From assembly GCA_003506095.1 (NCBI GenBank), contig DNWZ01000054.1:1-7266 (forward strand): a stretch of 7,266 nt of DNA. The letters are read 5' to 3'. Of this stretch, positions 1 through 6,805 are shown in pieces. The notes under the pieces were generated by a model, which saw only the letters and a program-made list of their open reading frames with translations, made no database searches and was not told the origin of the DNA. The DNA comes from Planctomycetaceae bacterium. GTDB lineage: Bacteria > Planctomycetota > Planctomycetia > Pirellulales > Pirellulaceae. The translations under genes were made by a program, and so were the position numbers. Each line of letters begins with the position of its first letter. The stretch's first letter is position 1.

Positions 1-2604
1 GTTGCCAAAGCGAGCGGTCCAGTTGCTCGTCGAGTCTCGGGCACGGTAATCGATCTTGTCGCAAATGGCTTCGATAGTGCCTGTCTGCTCAAGAAGGTCG
101 TCATCAGACAACTTGACAGACTCGCCAACAGCCTTACCAATCAATTGCCTCGCAAGGAATGAATCGTCGGCTATCTCTTGGAGTGGCCCAATCGGAACAT
201 CTGTTTCGATAACTCGCCATTGAATCTCTTTGGGTTCCCCCATCGATATCGCAACAGCACAGCTCGTGTCGACCGTAGTCCGTTCCTCAGACGCAACTCG
301 CGTCCCAAATTTCCAGGCGCCGATCAGGCATTGATGAGCGAGCGAATCGTTGAAATGCCTTCGTACAAGTTGGTACGCCAACTCGAACCCGTCTTTGGGA
401 GCGGGGCCTTCGACAAGAAGATGCGCAACACCGCAGACAGCCGATAAAGATAGCTTCTTTCCTTCACCACAGTCGTCAAGCGACGGGAGCAGCTGCGCGT
501 CGTAGGTCACCAGCGACTCATCCTCAAGCCACTTTCCGATCCAGCTTTGTTTTAGCCGAAGATATTTTGCAAACCTGGACTCAATTGGTAAGTCTAAAAA
601 CTCGTCAATCCGCTTAAGGGCTTCGTCAAGTTCCCGAACCGCCTCCAACGCCAAGATCTCGATTTCCATGGATTGCATGGTCGACCTGCCAAGCTTCCGT
701 AGCTTGCTCGTGAAGCCGAGAACGAACTCAAAGTCGCGTGCTCTCCATGCAGTCTTCAAAAGCAACTCGGTGGCATGATCGATCCCTGCGGAGTCGACGA
801 CCTCTCGAAGTACCTGGCTCGCCTCGTCGTTTAATCCAACGTCTGCAAGGGTCTTGCCGAGAAAGTATTTTACAACCGGGGGCGTCGTTGTAGTCAGTGC
901 CTCGTACGCCTCCTTCGATTTTAACCTTGCCGCTTCGACGTTGCCGATGACAAGATCAATTTCTGCGGCAATACTTCGATAAGCGGCGACACTCAGACGA
1001 CTTGCGTACTGTTCAAGAATGTCCTTTGCCCGCGGTTCGTAGCGAGCCTCGGCCATCTCGCGAGCAAGTAGTTCAAGCGCTTCAAATGTTAAGCGATCGT
1101 CAACGTGCGGCGTCGCATCAAGAATTCCTAGTAAGAGCTCTTCGGCGCGATCACGATCCGTCGGTGTGTTTCTCGAAAAAAGCAATCGTGACAGTAATAG
1201 ACCAGGATTGATCTCGGAACTGTCGCAATTTGCCTCTTCAAAATGCTCAATCGCCCGGTTGTACTTATTGTGCCTTATCAGAAACACACAAAGCTGGTAG
1301 TTGAGCTCGCCATCTTCCGGACGTTCTTCGACGCTTGCCCGCAAATCTGCTTCCGCTCGGTCAGGCTTGTTCAAAACTTCGTGAGCTAAACCGCGATGGT
1401 AAAACGCGTGCGCTCTAGTTAGTCGCGTTTGGCCCTCGGATGAAAGCACTTCAGAAAGCAGGTGACGAGCCTCCTCGGCTAGGCGTTCACATTCTGATAT
1501 ATCAAGCTCACGCCTGCCTACGTGGCCGTCAATCGCAAGATTTGATAATGCCGAACCGAGACTCATCTTGAATTGCAAATTGTACGGAAACTTTACAATC
1601 AGCTTCCGCGAGAATTCGACAGCATTCTCCAATTCTCGGCGTAATGAAGCCGCACAGCAAAGTGAGAAAAGAATCTGTTGGTCGTTTCGCAACTCCGCCG
1701 GCACTAGCTCCAGCAAATCCGCGGTTGAAGTCTGCTTAGTCCTTGAAGCAATTTTTACAACCCATGCCTCAACACAGCGCGGGTGATCTTTCAGAACTTC
1801 ATCCGCGATTGTCGCTGCCTTGTCGTCCTTACCGAGAAGGTGGTATGCGATTGCTTCAAGCCCAGCGGCATCCGAGTCGTTCGGCTGGTAATTCCTTGCT
1901 TCAAGGAAGTGTTTGGCGGCTGTCTCAAATTCATCCTTTTGATTGTGGGCATGCCCGAGACTCGCTTCCAAGCGATACCTCTCACGCTGGTTCAGTCTGT
2001 CCCACGCCTCGCGGCGCATTTGGTTGAGCAAGACAATAACGATGTCTGGCTTGCGTTCCTTGAGATATGCTGTCGCTTGGTCAATTTTCGCATTGAAGTC
2101 GGATTCACTCGATTCATTGACAATCGTGAATCGGTTGCCATCTCCTGAAATGTCGCCAATGACGACTGACTGGCTTTGCGGACCTGCTACGAACGAAGTC
2201 TGCCATGAAAACAACCGCATTACCGGTCGTTGGCAGCGCAATAGATTGCTGCGAACGTCTTTATCCAAGGCGGCGAGCCCAACAACGGCAATTCCTGCCG
2301 ACAAATCAAACCCCCATGGCAAGTCGCTCCCAATCGAAATTTCTCCGAAGAACCACGGCGAAAAAACATTTCCGACGATGTTCGGAAATCCCCGGATGGC
2401 CAGCCATGACATAACGATAGTCGATGCCAAGCGAAATAAGCGGTACTTCGGATTCAAGTAGAGCAGGGCGGTGAAAAGGACCAAGCCGGTTGTGATAGAA
2501 ATGATTCCGTATGGACTTGGTAAGAAATATGTAACCCCTGCCGCGATTACGAAAAGCAGCCCGACACTCAACGAATTTATGAACCAAGAATCGGATTTTA
2601 ACAA
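1..2604 (-). CDS. TPR-repeat protein with N-terminal membrane segments and a GreA/GreB C-terminal-like domain (TPR-GreAB-C-PIN type), 3' end outside window
   Basis: An uninterrupted minus-strand frame of 868 codons runs off the left edge with no stop. Two hydrophobic stretches (residues about 9-28 and 32-50) and perhaps a third (57-80) suggest a membrane-anchored N terminus. A short Gly/Ile-rich segment at 147-161 (SVVIGDISGDGNRF) links to a long helical region, about 169-760, with TPR spacing: LG at 216-217, A229, P241; G405-L406 to P429; Y436 with A451 and A458. Residues 778-848 resemble the C-terminal domain of GreA/GreB, with a polar strand (AVAISMGEPKEIQWRVIE), then SFLARQLIGKAVGESVKL and TGTIEAI, comparable to the Gre pattern SPIARALLGKKVGD...IVE. 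I recall this combination from predicted conflict proteins that end in a PIN RNase domain; none is visible here because the gene is cut. The start is uncertain. A TAG lies in frame at 2626-2628, the first in-frame ATG is only at 2412, inside the hydrophobic region, and TTG at 2604 (or 2571) keeps all membrane segments. No Shine-Dalgarno site is evident. The domain call is solid; the effector role is inferred. Confidence 0.9.
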   Translation of the reverse strand, partial: MLKSDSWFINSLSVGLLFVIAAGVTYFLPSPYGIISITTGLVLFTALLYLNPKYRLFRLASTIVMSWLAIRGFPNIVGNVFSPWFFGEISIGSDLPWGFDLSAGIAVVGLAALDKDVRSNLLRCQRPVMRLFSWQTSFVAGPQSQSVVIGDISGDGNRFTIVNESSESDFNAKIDQATAYLKERKPDIVIVLLNQMRREAWDRLNQRERYRLEASLGHAHNQKDEFETAAKHFLEARNYQPNDSDAAGLEAIAYHLLGKDDKAATIADEVLKDHPRCVEAWVVKIASRTKQTSTADLLELVPAELRNDQQILFSLCCAASLRRELENAVEFSRKLIVKFPYNLQFKMSLGSALSNLAIDGHVGRRELDISECERLAEEARHLLSEVLSSEGQTRLTRAHAFYHRGLAHEVLNKPDRAEADLRASVEERPEDGELNYQLCVFLIRHNKYNRAIEHFEEANCDSSEINPGLLLSRLLFSRNTPTDRDRAEELLLGILDATPHVDDRLTFEALELLAREMAEARYEPRAKDILEQYASRLSVAAYRSIAAEIDLVIGNVEAARLKSKEAYEALTTTTPPVVKYFLGKTLADVGLNDEASQVLREVVDSAGIDHATELLLKTAWRARDFEFVLGFTSKLRKLGRSTMQSMEIEILALEAVRELDEALKRIDEFLDLPIESRFAKYLRLKQSWIGKWLEDESLVTYDAQLLPSLDDCGEGKKLSLSAVCGVAHLLVEGPAPKDGFELAYQLVRRHFNDSLAHQCLIGAWKFGTRVASEERTTVDTSCAVAISMGEPKEIQWRVIETDVPIGPLQEIADDSFLARQLIGKAVGESVKLSDDDLLEQTGTIEAICDKIDYRARDSTSNWTARFGN

Positions 2605-3010
2605 AGTTTTGATATTTTTACTCGGCTATCTAGGTAATTCATTGCATATTGGTGTGTATCTTCTTTGGTTGGCCCCGCGTATCTTCGCAAGCTGATCGGA
2701 GAACAGAAATCTCCTCAGGGTAAATTTCTCGAGCCCGATTTCAACCGCTCCACCGGCCTCCAAAATGGCATTGACCAGCAACCCCGGTAGTTGCATGTTT
2801 TGAAAATCACATCGTTTCAACTTGGCGATATTTTTGGACCGCGCGACTTCGCGTGGCGTTCTCGTTGCCCGCACGCGTCGTCATTCCAGCACGATCTCGC
2901 CGAAATCTCTCAGTTGTCTCTGCGTCTCGCCTCGTCTGGGTTAACCACCGTCGCGAGTGCTTGATCGGTCACAGATTGCATGGTTGCGAGCGGTGGGAGT
3001 GCAAACTCTC
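2605..3010. other. Gap between the TPR-Gre gene and the GmrSD-type gene
   Basis: This 406-nt stretch holds no convincing gene. It contains a doubtful 82-codon frame (2626-2874, minus) and, further upstream, a 23-codon ATG frame starting near 2982 (MQSVTDQALATVV...). A second short minus-strand stretch in another frame (RQLRDFGEIVLE, ending at TGA 2881-2883) would continue it only after a frameshift. This could be the debris of a small gene that once followed the GmrSD-type gene, or chance. I see no rho-independent terminator after the TAA at 3011 and no clear promoter for the TPR gene. Confidence 0.5.
2626..2874 (-). CDS. Doubtful small ORF, 82 codons, in frame with and directly upstream of the TPR-Gre gene
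   Basis: The frame starts at GTG (2874) just after a TGA at 2881 and ends at TAG 2626-2628. It reads through protein-like sequence such as LLVNAILEAGGAVEIGLEKF and RRFLFSDQLAKIRGANQ. An internal ATG at 2796 would give a 56-aa product. It shares its reading frame with the downstream TPR gene, separated only by the TAG and seven codons before the TTG chosen as that gene's start. I recognise no family and see no ribosome binding site. It may be a real small protein, a leader, a decayed gene or chance; chance is the default. Confidence 0.25.
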   Translation of the reverse strand: MRATRTPREVARSKNIAKLKRCDFQNMQLPGLLVNAILEAGGAVEIGLEKFTLRRFLFSDQLAKIRGANQRRYTPICNELPR

Positions 3011-5128
3011 TTATTCGTCTTCGGATTCCTCACCGCCCGTTCCGATGAACAACAGATTCTCGCGGGCTTGGGCATCGGTGAATTGGATATTCCACCGCTT
3101 TTCCATGAACTTGAGCAAGCGGATTCCCCGTTCCCGAATCTCGCTCGGTCCCCAACCATCACAGTTGCAGACTTCGATTTCCGAATGCGATCCGTCTGAG
3201 TAACCGTTTCGAAGCTTAGTCCCATCGGCTTTGCCCTTGGGCTTCTTCTTTTCGGCAAAGGTGTCGTTCTGCAGCGAAGAGTTGATTGCGGATGACAAGA
3301 GCAACAGGTTGCCGAGACTGTTACAGTAGGCCGCTCGATCCCGTTTTCGGACTTCCTTAAAAGCGGGCTCCCATGCCCCGGTCTCCGTTTGCGGGTAGAT
3401 GTGCTCAATCGAGATCTTATCCTTCGGCGTTTTTAGCAAATCGGCCCAGTCGAGCTTCTTCTGGCGACTGGATGATAGGAGGCCCAATTCGTACTCGTAG
3501 AGGAAGTATCGCAGGCCAGGCCAGCCGTAGTAACCTTGGCCAATTTCGAACTTCTTCTGGAGCAGCAAATGGAAGTCCTCCGTGGCAAAGCGGCCATCGG
3601 TCGTGAACGCGAAGCTCATGCGGTTGCGCAGGCGATCCTTTAACTCGGCGAGATCGACGTCGCCACGGTCGATCGCGCGAACTACGTTGCTGAACTCCGA
3701 ACTGCTGTAGTTGGAACGTGACTGGGTCAATCGAAAGACGACGAAAACGAATCGCTCAATCTCCTTGATGATGCCAACACGCTCAGGGGAACCGTCTACC
3801 CTCTTCAAGATCGCCATCACCAGCGGACGAAAATACGCCATGCCCAGGCGGTTCAATCGCTGAATCCATTCCGTTTCACTGCAGGTGAGACCGTCCGTCA
3901 TTTCGGGATAGAAGGTTGCGAACCAATAAACTGCTGATGCTTTTAGGCTCTTGACGTAGTCCCGGATCTCGCTAGGCCGCAATTCCGCCACAATCAACGG
4001 TGCATTAGTCTCATCACCATCCGGATCGATGTTCGGGCCGATATCCTCATCGGCATCGAGGTCCATTTCCGAGGTCTGTTCTTCGGCTTCTTCTAAATTC
4101 ACAGGCTTGATCACCTTACGGTGAACGCGCTGGGGAGCGAATTGCTCCTCCAGCAGGTACCTAATGTAGTCGCGACCCGTCTGACGCGAAAACTTGAAGT
4201 ACATCATCCAGTGGGCGCGCAGAAAGTCATCGTCGTTCAGCGGCTTCGATTTGTTGCGACCTAGTTGGAAATACACCTCCTTCCAGGCGTCATTGATCAG
4301 ATCGCGGAGGTCTTTGCGTTCGGCCGGATGCAGCTCCGCATCCGTGTACAGCGTCGTCAGGTAGATCAAGCGATTCTTCAACAACTCGAGGTCCGACAGC
4401 TTCTTGCCGCGGTTGTTCATTGTCTCGAAGGCGACAAAGACGTCAAATTCGTCTTTGATAACGTACTCGTTGAAGAGGAATCGCTTAGTCAAGGTGCGGT
4501 AAAGGGTTTGTAGTCCCGTGATCCCTTCCTTCTCGTACCAGGCTCGCAGCTGTTCCGCAAAATACAGTTTTCCGTTGCTTAGATTCAGCGTGTAAAAGGT
4601 CTCGGACACTGTCCCCGCGCCCGCTTCTCCGAGGATGCGGTAACGCATGTACTCATAACTGGGGTTGTCGATGGTGTAGCCGAACTTGTACGTGCGAAAC
4701 GCCATGCCCCCTGGCTTGACCTGGAACAGGAACTTGCTCTCGACCACCGCGATGGTGAGCGTGTCAGTCAGGTAAATAGCATCGTCGGCAGCGCCCTGGT
4801 TTTCGGGCAGATTGCGGAGCAGCTCGATCAGGGCCTGAAGAAACAGCGTGAATGTCGTTAGCCGCTGCTGCCCATCCACGATGTGGTACAACTTGTAGGA
4901 GTGGTCGTCGATCAGCCAGAATTCCTTCGCTTCTTCCGAGACGTTGCTGAGAGGTATCTCTTTCAGCGTCAGCACGCCCGTATAATGCGCGCGACCATCG
5001 GGCAAATTGACTAAGTCCTCCCAGAAGGCATCCAACTGTTCACGACCCCACGAATATCCGCGCTGAAAGTCAGGAATGCGGAACAGTTTTTCCTTGAAGA
5101 GGCTGTCGAGGGGCTTTGGCTCGTCCAT
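3011..5128 (-). CDS. GmrSD-type (DUF262/DUF1524) restriction endonuclease, single chain
   Basis: This 705-aa protein combines both halves of GmrSD-type type IV restriction enzymes, which cut foreign or modified (for example glucosylated hydroxymethylcytosine) DNA in an NTP-dependent way. The N-terminal DUF262 domain shows FRIPDFQRGYSW at residues about 16-27 and the IVDGQQRLTTF motif at 83-93, typical of its ParB-like NTP-binding fold. FETMNNRGKKLSDLELLKN (about 234-252) is the conserved segment that follows. The C-terminal DUF1524 is a His-Me finger nuclease: IEHIYPQT at 574-581 with His576 as the expected catalytic residue, then NSLGNLLLLSSAINSSLQN at about 603-621. A strongly acidic stretch (346-377, EEAEEQTSEMDLDADED...) separates the halves and the C terminus is acidic (EESEDE). 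An ATG 57 nt further upstream (5185) would give 724 aa, but the extra residues (IGRPTIYAIPRGCRC) are unlike the family and the ATG at 5128 puts DUF262 at the usual distance from the start. Length fits the fused family. No partner gene adjoins, so it probably works alone. Substrate is unknown. Confidence 0.95.
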   Translation of the reverse strand: MDEPKPLDSLFKEKLFRIPDFQRGYSWGREQLDAFWEDLVNLPDGRAHYTGVLTLKEIPLSNVSEEAKEFWLIDDHSYKLYHIVDGQQRLTTFTLFLQALIELLRNLPENQGAADDAIYLTDTLTIAVVESKFLFQVKPGGMAFRTYKFGYTIDNPSYEYMRYRILGEAGAGTVSETFYTLNLSNGKLYFAEQLRAWYEKEGITGLQTLYRTLTKRFLFNEYVIKDEFDVFVAFETMNNRGKKLSDLELLKNRLIYLTTLYTDAELHPAERKDLRDLINDAWKEVYFQLGRNKSKPLNDDDFLRAHWMMYFKFSRQTGRDYIRYLLEEQFAPQRVHRKVIKPVNLEEAEEQTSEMDLDADEDIGPNIDPDGDETNAPLIVAELRPSEIRDYVKSLKASAVYWFATFYPEMTDGLTCSETEWIQRLNRLGMAYFRPLVMAILKRVDGSPERVGIIKEIERFVFVVFRLTQSRSNYSSSEFSNVVRAIDRGDVDLAELKDRLRNRMSFAFTTDGRFATEDFHLLLQKKFEIGQGYYGWPGLRYFLYEYELGLLSSSRQKKLDWADLLKTPKDKISIEHIYPQTETGAWEPAFKEVRKRDRAAYCNSLGNLLLLSSAINSSLQNDTFAEKKKPKGKADGTKLRNGYSDGSHSEIEVCNCDGWGPSEIRERGIRLLKFMEKRWNIQFTDAQARENLLFIGTGGEESEDE

Positions 5129-5165
5129 AGTCGGTATGCAGCGGCATCCCCGTGGGATTGCGTAA

Positions 5166-5171
5166 ATTGTA
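5166..5171 (-). promoter_or_regulatory. Possible -10 element (TACAAT) for the GmrSD-type gene
   Basis: TACAAT on the minus strand lies 37 nt ahead of the preferred ATG at 5128. A transcript starting some 7 nt downstream would exclude the alternative ATG at 5185, which agrees with the domain-based start choice. There is no good -35 hexamer at the usual spacing, so this is weak. Confidence 0.2.
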
Positions 5172-5229
5172 GGGCGACCGATCAACGACGCTTCGCGGAC
5201 CGGTTCCTAGAGTAAAGGTTGCTCAGTTT

Positions 5230-5254
5230 ATCGCGTCATTGATGTCAACGCGAT
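5230..5254. repeat. 7-bp inverted repeat upstream of the GmrSD-type gene
   Basis: ATCGCGT (5230-5236) and ACGCGAT (5248-5254) are perfect complements around an 11-nt centre. It lies about 100 nt upstream of the GmrSD-type start, where an operator could sit, but nothing else supports a role. Short inverted repeats also occur by chance. Confidence 0.3.
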
Positions 5255-5406
5255 GACCAGACGTATCTGCGCTGACCTCCAATCGGGCGTTCCACGATCT
5301 CACCGCTTCCCCGGCTAATACCTCTTCGCACAAAGTTCATTCTCTCGACGCAGCGAAATCGACCGTAAAGCTGACGTATCCGTCGGAGACGAGGCCGGCC
5401 TGGAGT

Positions 5407-5610
5407 TTACTTTGCCTCGGACACGCCCGCAGCATCCAAGGCCTTTCTCCAGCTGCCGAACGTCCGGCGGATCGCCAGCGCGTAGTCTCGATTCTCCAGA
5501 CAGACCACCGTCCACTTCAGACCTCCCCGAAACCAACCCTTTTGCGGAAAGATTCCCCTTTTTCTCGACTCGTAACCCGTTGTCGTTTTTAGGTTTAGCG
5601 AGTTCGAGTA
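5407..5610 (-). pseudogene. Relic with a homing-endonuclease-associated (HNH_repeat) motif
   Basis: A minus-strand frame of about 68 codons runs from just after a TGA (5611-5613) to TAA at 5407-5409. Its last part reads YALAIRRTFGSWRKALDAAG followed by VSEAK, a close match to the short repeat found beside HNH and homing endonucleases, in which an aromatic-Gly-Ser-Trp turn is followed by Ala-Leu-x-Ala-Ala-Gly. Full repeats start about 40 residues earlier with a tryptophan-led helix; KGWFRGGLKWTV may be what remains of that. There is no ATG and no early GTG or TTG in the frame, so it cannot be translated as it stands except from a GTG inside the repeat. The same frame is open again above the TGA (codons up to 5868), so an interrupted gene is possible, though that upstream part shows no motif. 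I read it as a broken end of an HNH-associated or DNA-binding protein. Confidence 0.45.
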
Positions 5611-5711
5611 TCATTCGGCGGCCTGCTGGCGAAAGCAACCTGTCGCGGCAAGGACGGTTGCGGTTAACACGGCTTTGGTAGTCTGGGAAAGCCCGGCTCG
5701 CCGAACAAGAG

Positions 5712-5729
5712 AAAAATCAGTTGATTTTT
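5712..5729. repeat. Near-perfect 18-bp AT-rich palindrome
   Basis: AAAAATCA and TGATTTTT are perfect 8-bp arms separated by two bases. The element sits in the gap downstream of the HNH gene and stands out as AT-rich in a GC-richer stretch. With poly-A and poly-T flanks it could act as a weak bidirectional terminator or a protein-binding site, but the two-base centre is too tight for a normal hairpin loop. Confidence 0.4.
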
Positions 5730-5776
5730 GGGAGCGATCCCCCGCAAGTCCCCGGCGTCTCTCGTGGTCAGACCGA

Positions 5777-5802
5777 CCGGTTTTTGTGGCTCCACGAACC
5801 GG
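5777..5802. repeat. Imperfect hairpin downstream of the HNH gene
   Basis: CCGGTT (5777-5782) pairs with AACCGG (5797-5802), and inside it GTGG (5786-5789) faces CCAC (5792-5795), with a small TTT/G internal loop. It lies about 120 nt beyond the HNH stop codon. No run of T follows on the minus strand, so it is not a standard rho-independent terminator. Confidence 0.35.
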
Positions 5803-5920
5803 AACCGCCTGCGACCAGCCCGCCGTGGACGGGGACGCTACCGGAAGGCAGCCTCCCAGCCTCCCCAATTAGCCAGGTCAGTTGAGCGAGGTGATCAGGT
5901 GTAACAAACGGCGTGGCCAT

Positions 5921-6805
5921 TCAAGCCTGGCCCGATGCGAAGCAGCCACCCGTGCCCAGAAGTTTTGTGAACTGTTTCCACCTAAGCGCGAGGGCCTCGC
6001 GGTCGATTTGCGCCCTCGCAGCATCATTCATGCGGCTGGGGCTTCTGTCTAGCATCTCGTACTCAGTACCTTTGAGCCTAGGCGAAACACAAGTCAAAAG
6101 ATCAGTCGGATGAAGTGTGAGCAGCCCCTGGTCGAAGAGTACGTGAATATCGGCTCTCAGTAGCAGGCCATTGCCGACGTGGTTCGACTGCGAGTTGCAC
6201 CACGGGTCGATATGTGCTGCCTCCAAAGCTTCCTGCGCCGAACATCCGGTCACGATACATCTTGCCTCGAACCTCTCAAGCATCATTTGTCGGAACTCGC
6301 TCTGCCGCAGCCGTGCACGTACGCTTGCGAGCATGCGATCCAACTCGATCTCTGGAATTGGAGCCTCCGGTAGTGACGCGGCCGATTCATGTGTTGAACA
6401 ATCCCCAGCCGCTTGAAGCACCTGGGCAAATTGCTCGGATGTAACCTCTGCGCCTGTTTGTCTAACTCGTATCCCGTAGTCATAAAGCTTGACCGGTTTC
6501 TCGTAACAAACAGCGCGCTTTACCAGATAAACTCGTTTGACTCGAGGATAGTCGAGCTTGTCTTGCTTGGTGGGAACGACACAGTCATAAATTTCGAAGT
6601 GCCCGAAACCAAGTCCATCGCGAGAGAGAACGACAATGTCGGCAGGTCGATGCGCCGTCTGGCGATACCTGCCGTTCTCGGAAGCAAAGATTCCTCCTTT
6701 TATATAGTTGATAATGTCTTCTCGGTCAGGAAACCCATCTTCCGATCGATCGGGATTTCCCAATGCGTATATTCGCTTGTTAGTGTAGTTGCTTGGGTCA
6801 ATCAT
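5921..6805 (-). CDS. HNH endonuclease (HNH_2 domain) with an unidentified N-terminal domain
   Basis: A complete 294-aa protein. Residues about 183-232 form an HNH_2-type nuclease: Cys183 and Cys188 (CIVTGC), AAHIDPW with His198, then Asn212 in NGLLLRADIHVLFDQG with His221, the expected H-N-H set, and LLTLHP after it. Such domains cut double-stranded DNA with a divalent metal. Residues 1-130 form a separate domain with alternating strands (ADIVVLSRDG, GHFEIYDCVV, RVKRVYLVKRAVCY, KPVKLYDYGI), then TSEQFAQVLQAAG and a Pro/Ala linker at about 135-152. I do not recognise this domain. HNH_2 domains are often fused to readers of modified bases or to DNA-binding barrels, so a sensor role is plausible but inferred. 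The ATG at 6805 precedes MIDPSNYTNKRIY; an AAAGG lies upstream, slightly too far for a good Shine-Dalgarno site. It is probably a stand-alone restriction-like protein; 792 nt separate it from the GmrSD-type gene. Confidence 0.93.
   Translation of the reverse strand: MIDPSNYTNKRIYALGNPDRSEDGFPDREDIINYIKGGIFASENGRYRQTAHRPADIVVLSRDGLGFGHFEIYDCVVPTKQDKLDYPRVKRVYLVKRAVCYEKPVKLYDYGIRVRQTGAEVTSEQFAQVLQAAGDCSTHESAASLPEAPIPEIELDRMLASVRARLRQSEFRQMMLERFEARCIVTGCSAQEALEAAHIDPWCNSQSNHVGNGLLLRADIHVLFDQGLLTLHPTDLLTCVSPRLKGTEYEMLDRSPSRMNDAARAQIDREALALRWKQFTKLLGTGGCFASGQA

Larger units (their letters stand above)
5129..5920. other. Long gap between the GmrSD-type and HNH genes, no intact gene
   Basis: About 790 nt without a complete gene. 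Several 65-107 codon frames overlap each other on both strands and none has a recognisable full-length product. The one protein-like signal is the homing-endonuclease-associated repeat relic at 5407-5610 (minus). Other contents are three short inverted repeats (5230-5254, 5712-5729, 5777-5802) and a small tandem GGGAGGCTG/GGAGGCTG motif (minus strand, about 5848-5867). The stretch looks like degraded accessory DNA rather than a regulatory region. Confidence 0.5.

Noticed and set aside
1743..2461. Overlapping plus-strand frames of 94-172 codons
   Set aside because: They lie antisense to the continuous TPR-Gre frame, whose translation has clear TPR spacing; the plus-strand translations have no domain-like pattern.
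2306..2587. Minus-strand 93-codon ATG frame
   Set aside because: It is in a different phase from the hydrophobic N terminus of the TPR-Gre gene and its translation is Arg/His-rich without any motif.
2853..3408. Plus-strand frames (116 and 80 codons) and a 155-codon minus frame over the 3' end of the GmrSD-type gene
   Set aside because: They overlap the conserved DUF1524 region in other frames and show low-complexity Ser/Arg-rich translations.
5315..5681. Opposed 107-codon minus and 89-codon plus frames
   Set aside because: Translations are Pro/Arg/Ser-rich without motifs; the HNH_repeat signal lies in a third frame.
5611..5868. 85-codon minus frame with a lipoprotein-like stretch (VLTATVLAATGC)
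   Set aside because: The hydrophobic stretch and Cys lie near the C terminus rather than the N terminus, so it is not a signal peptide; start context is poor.
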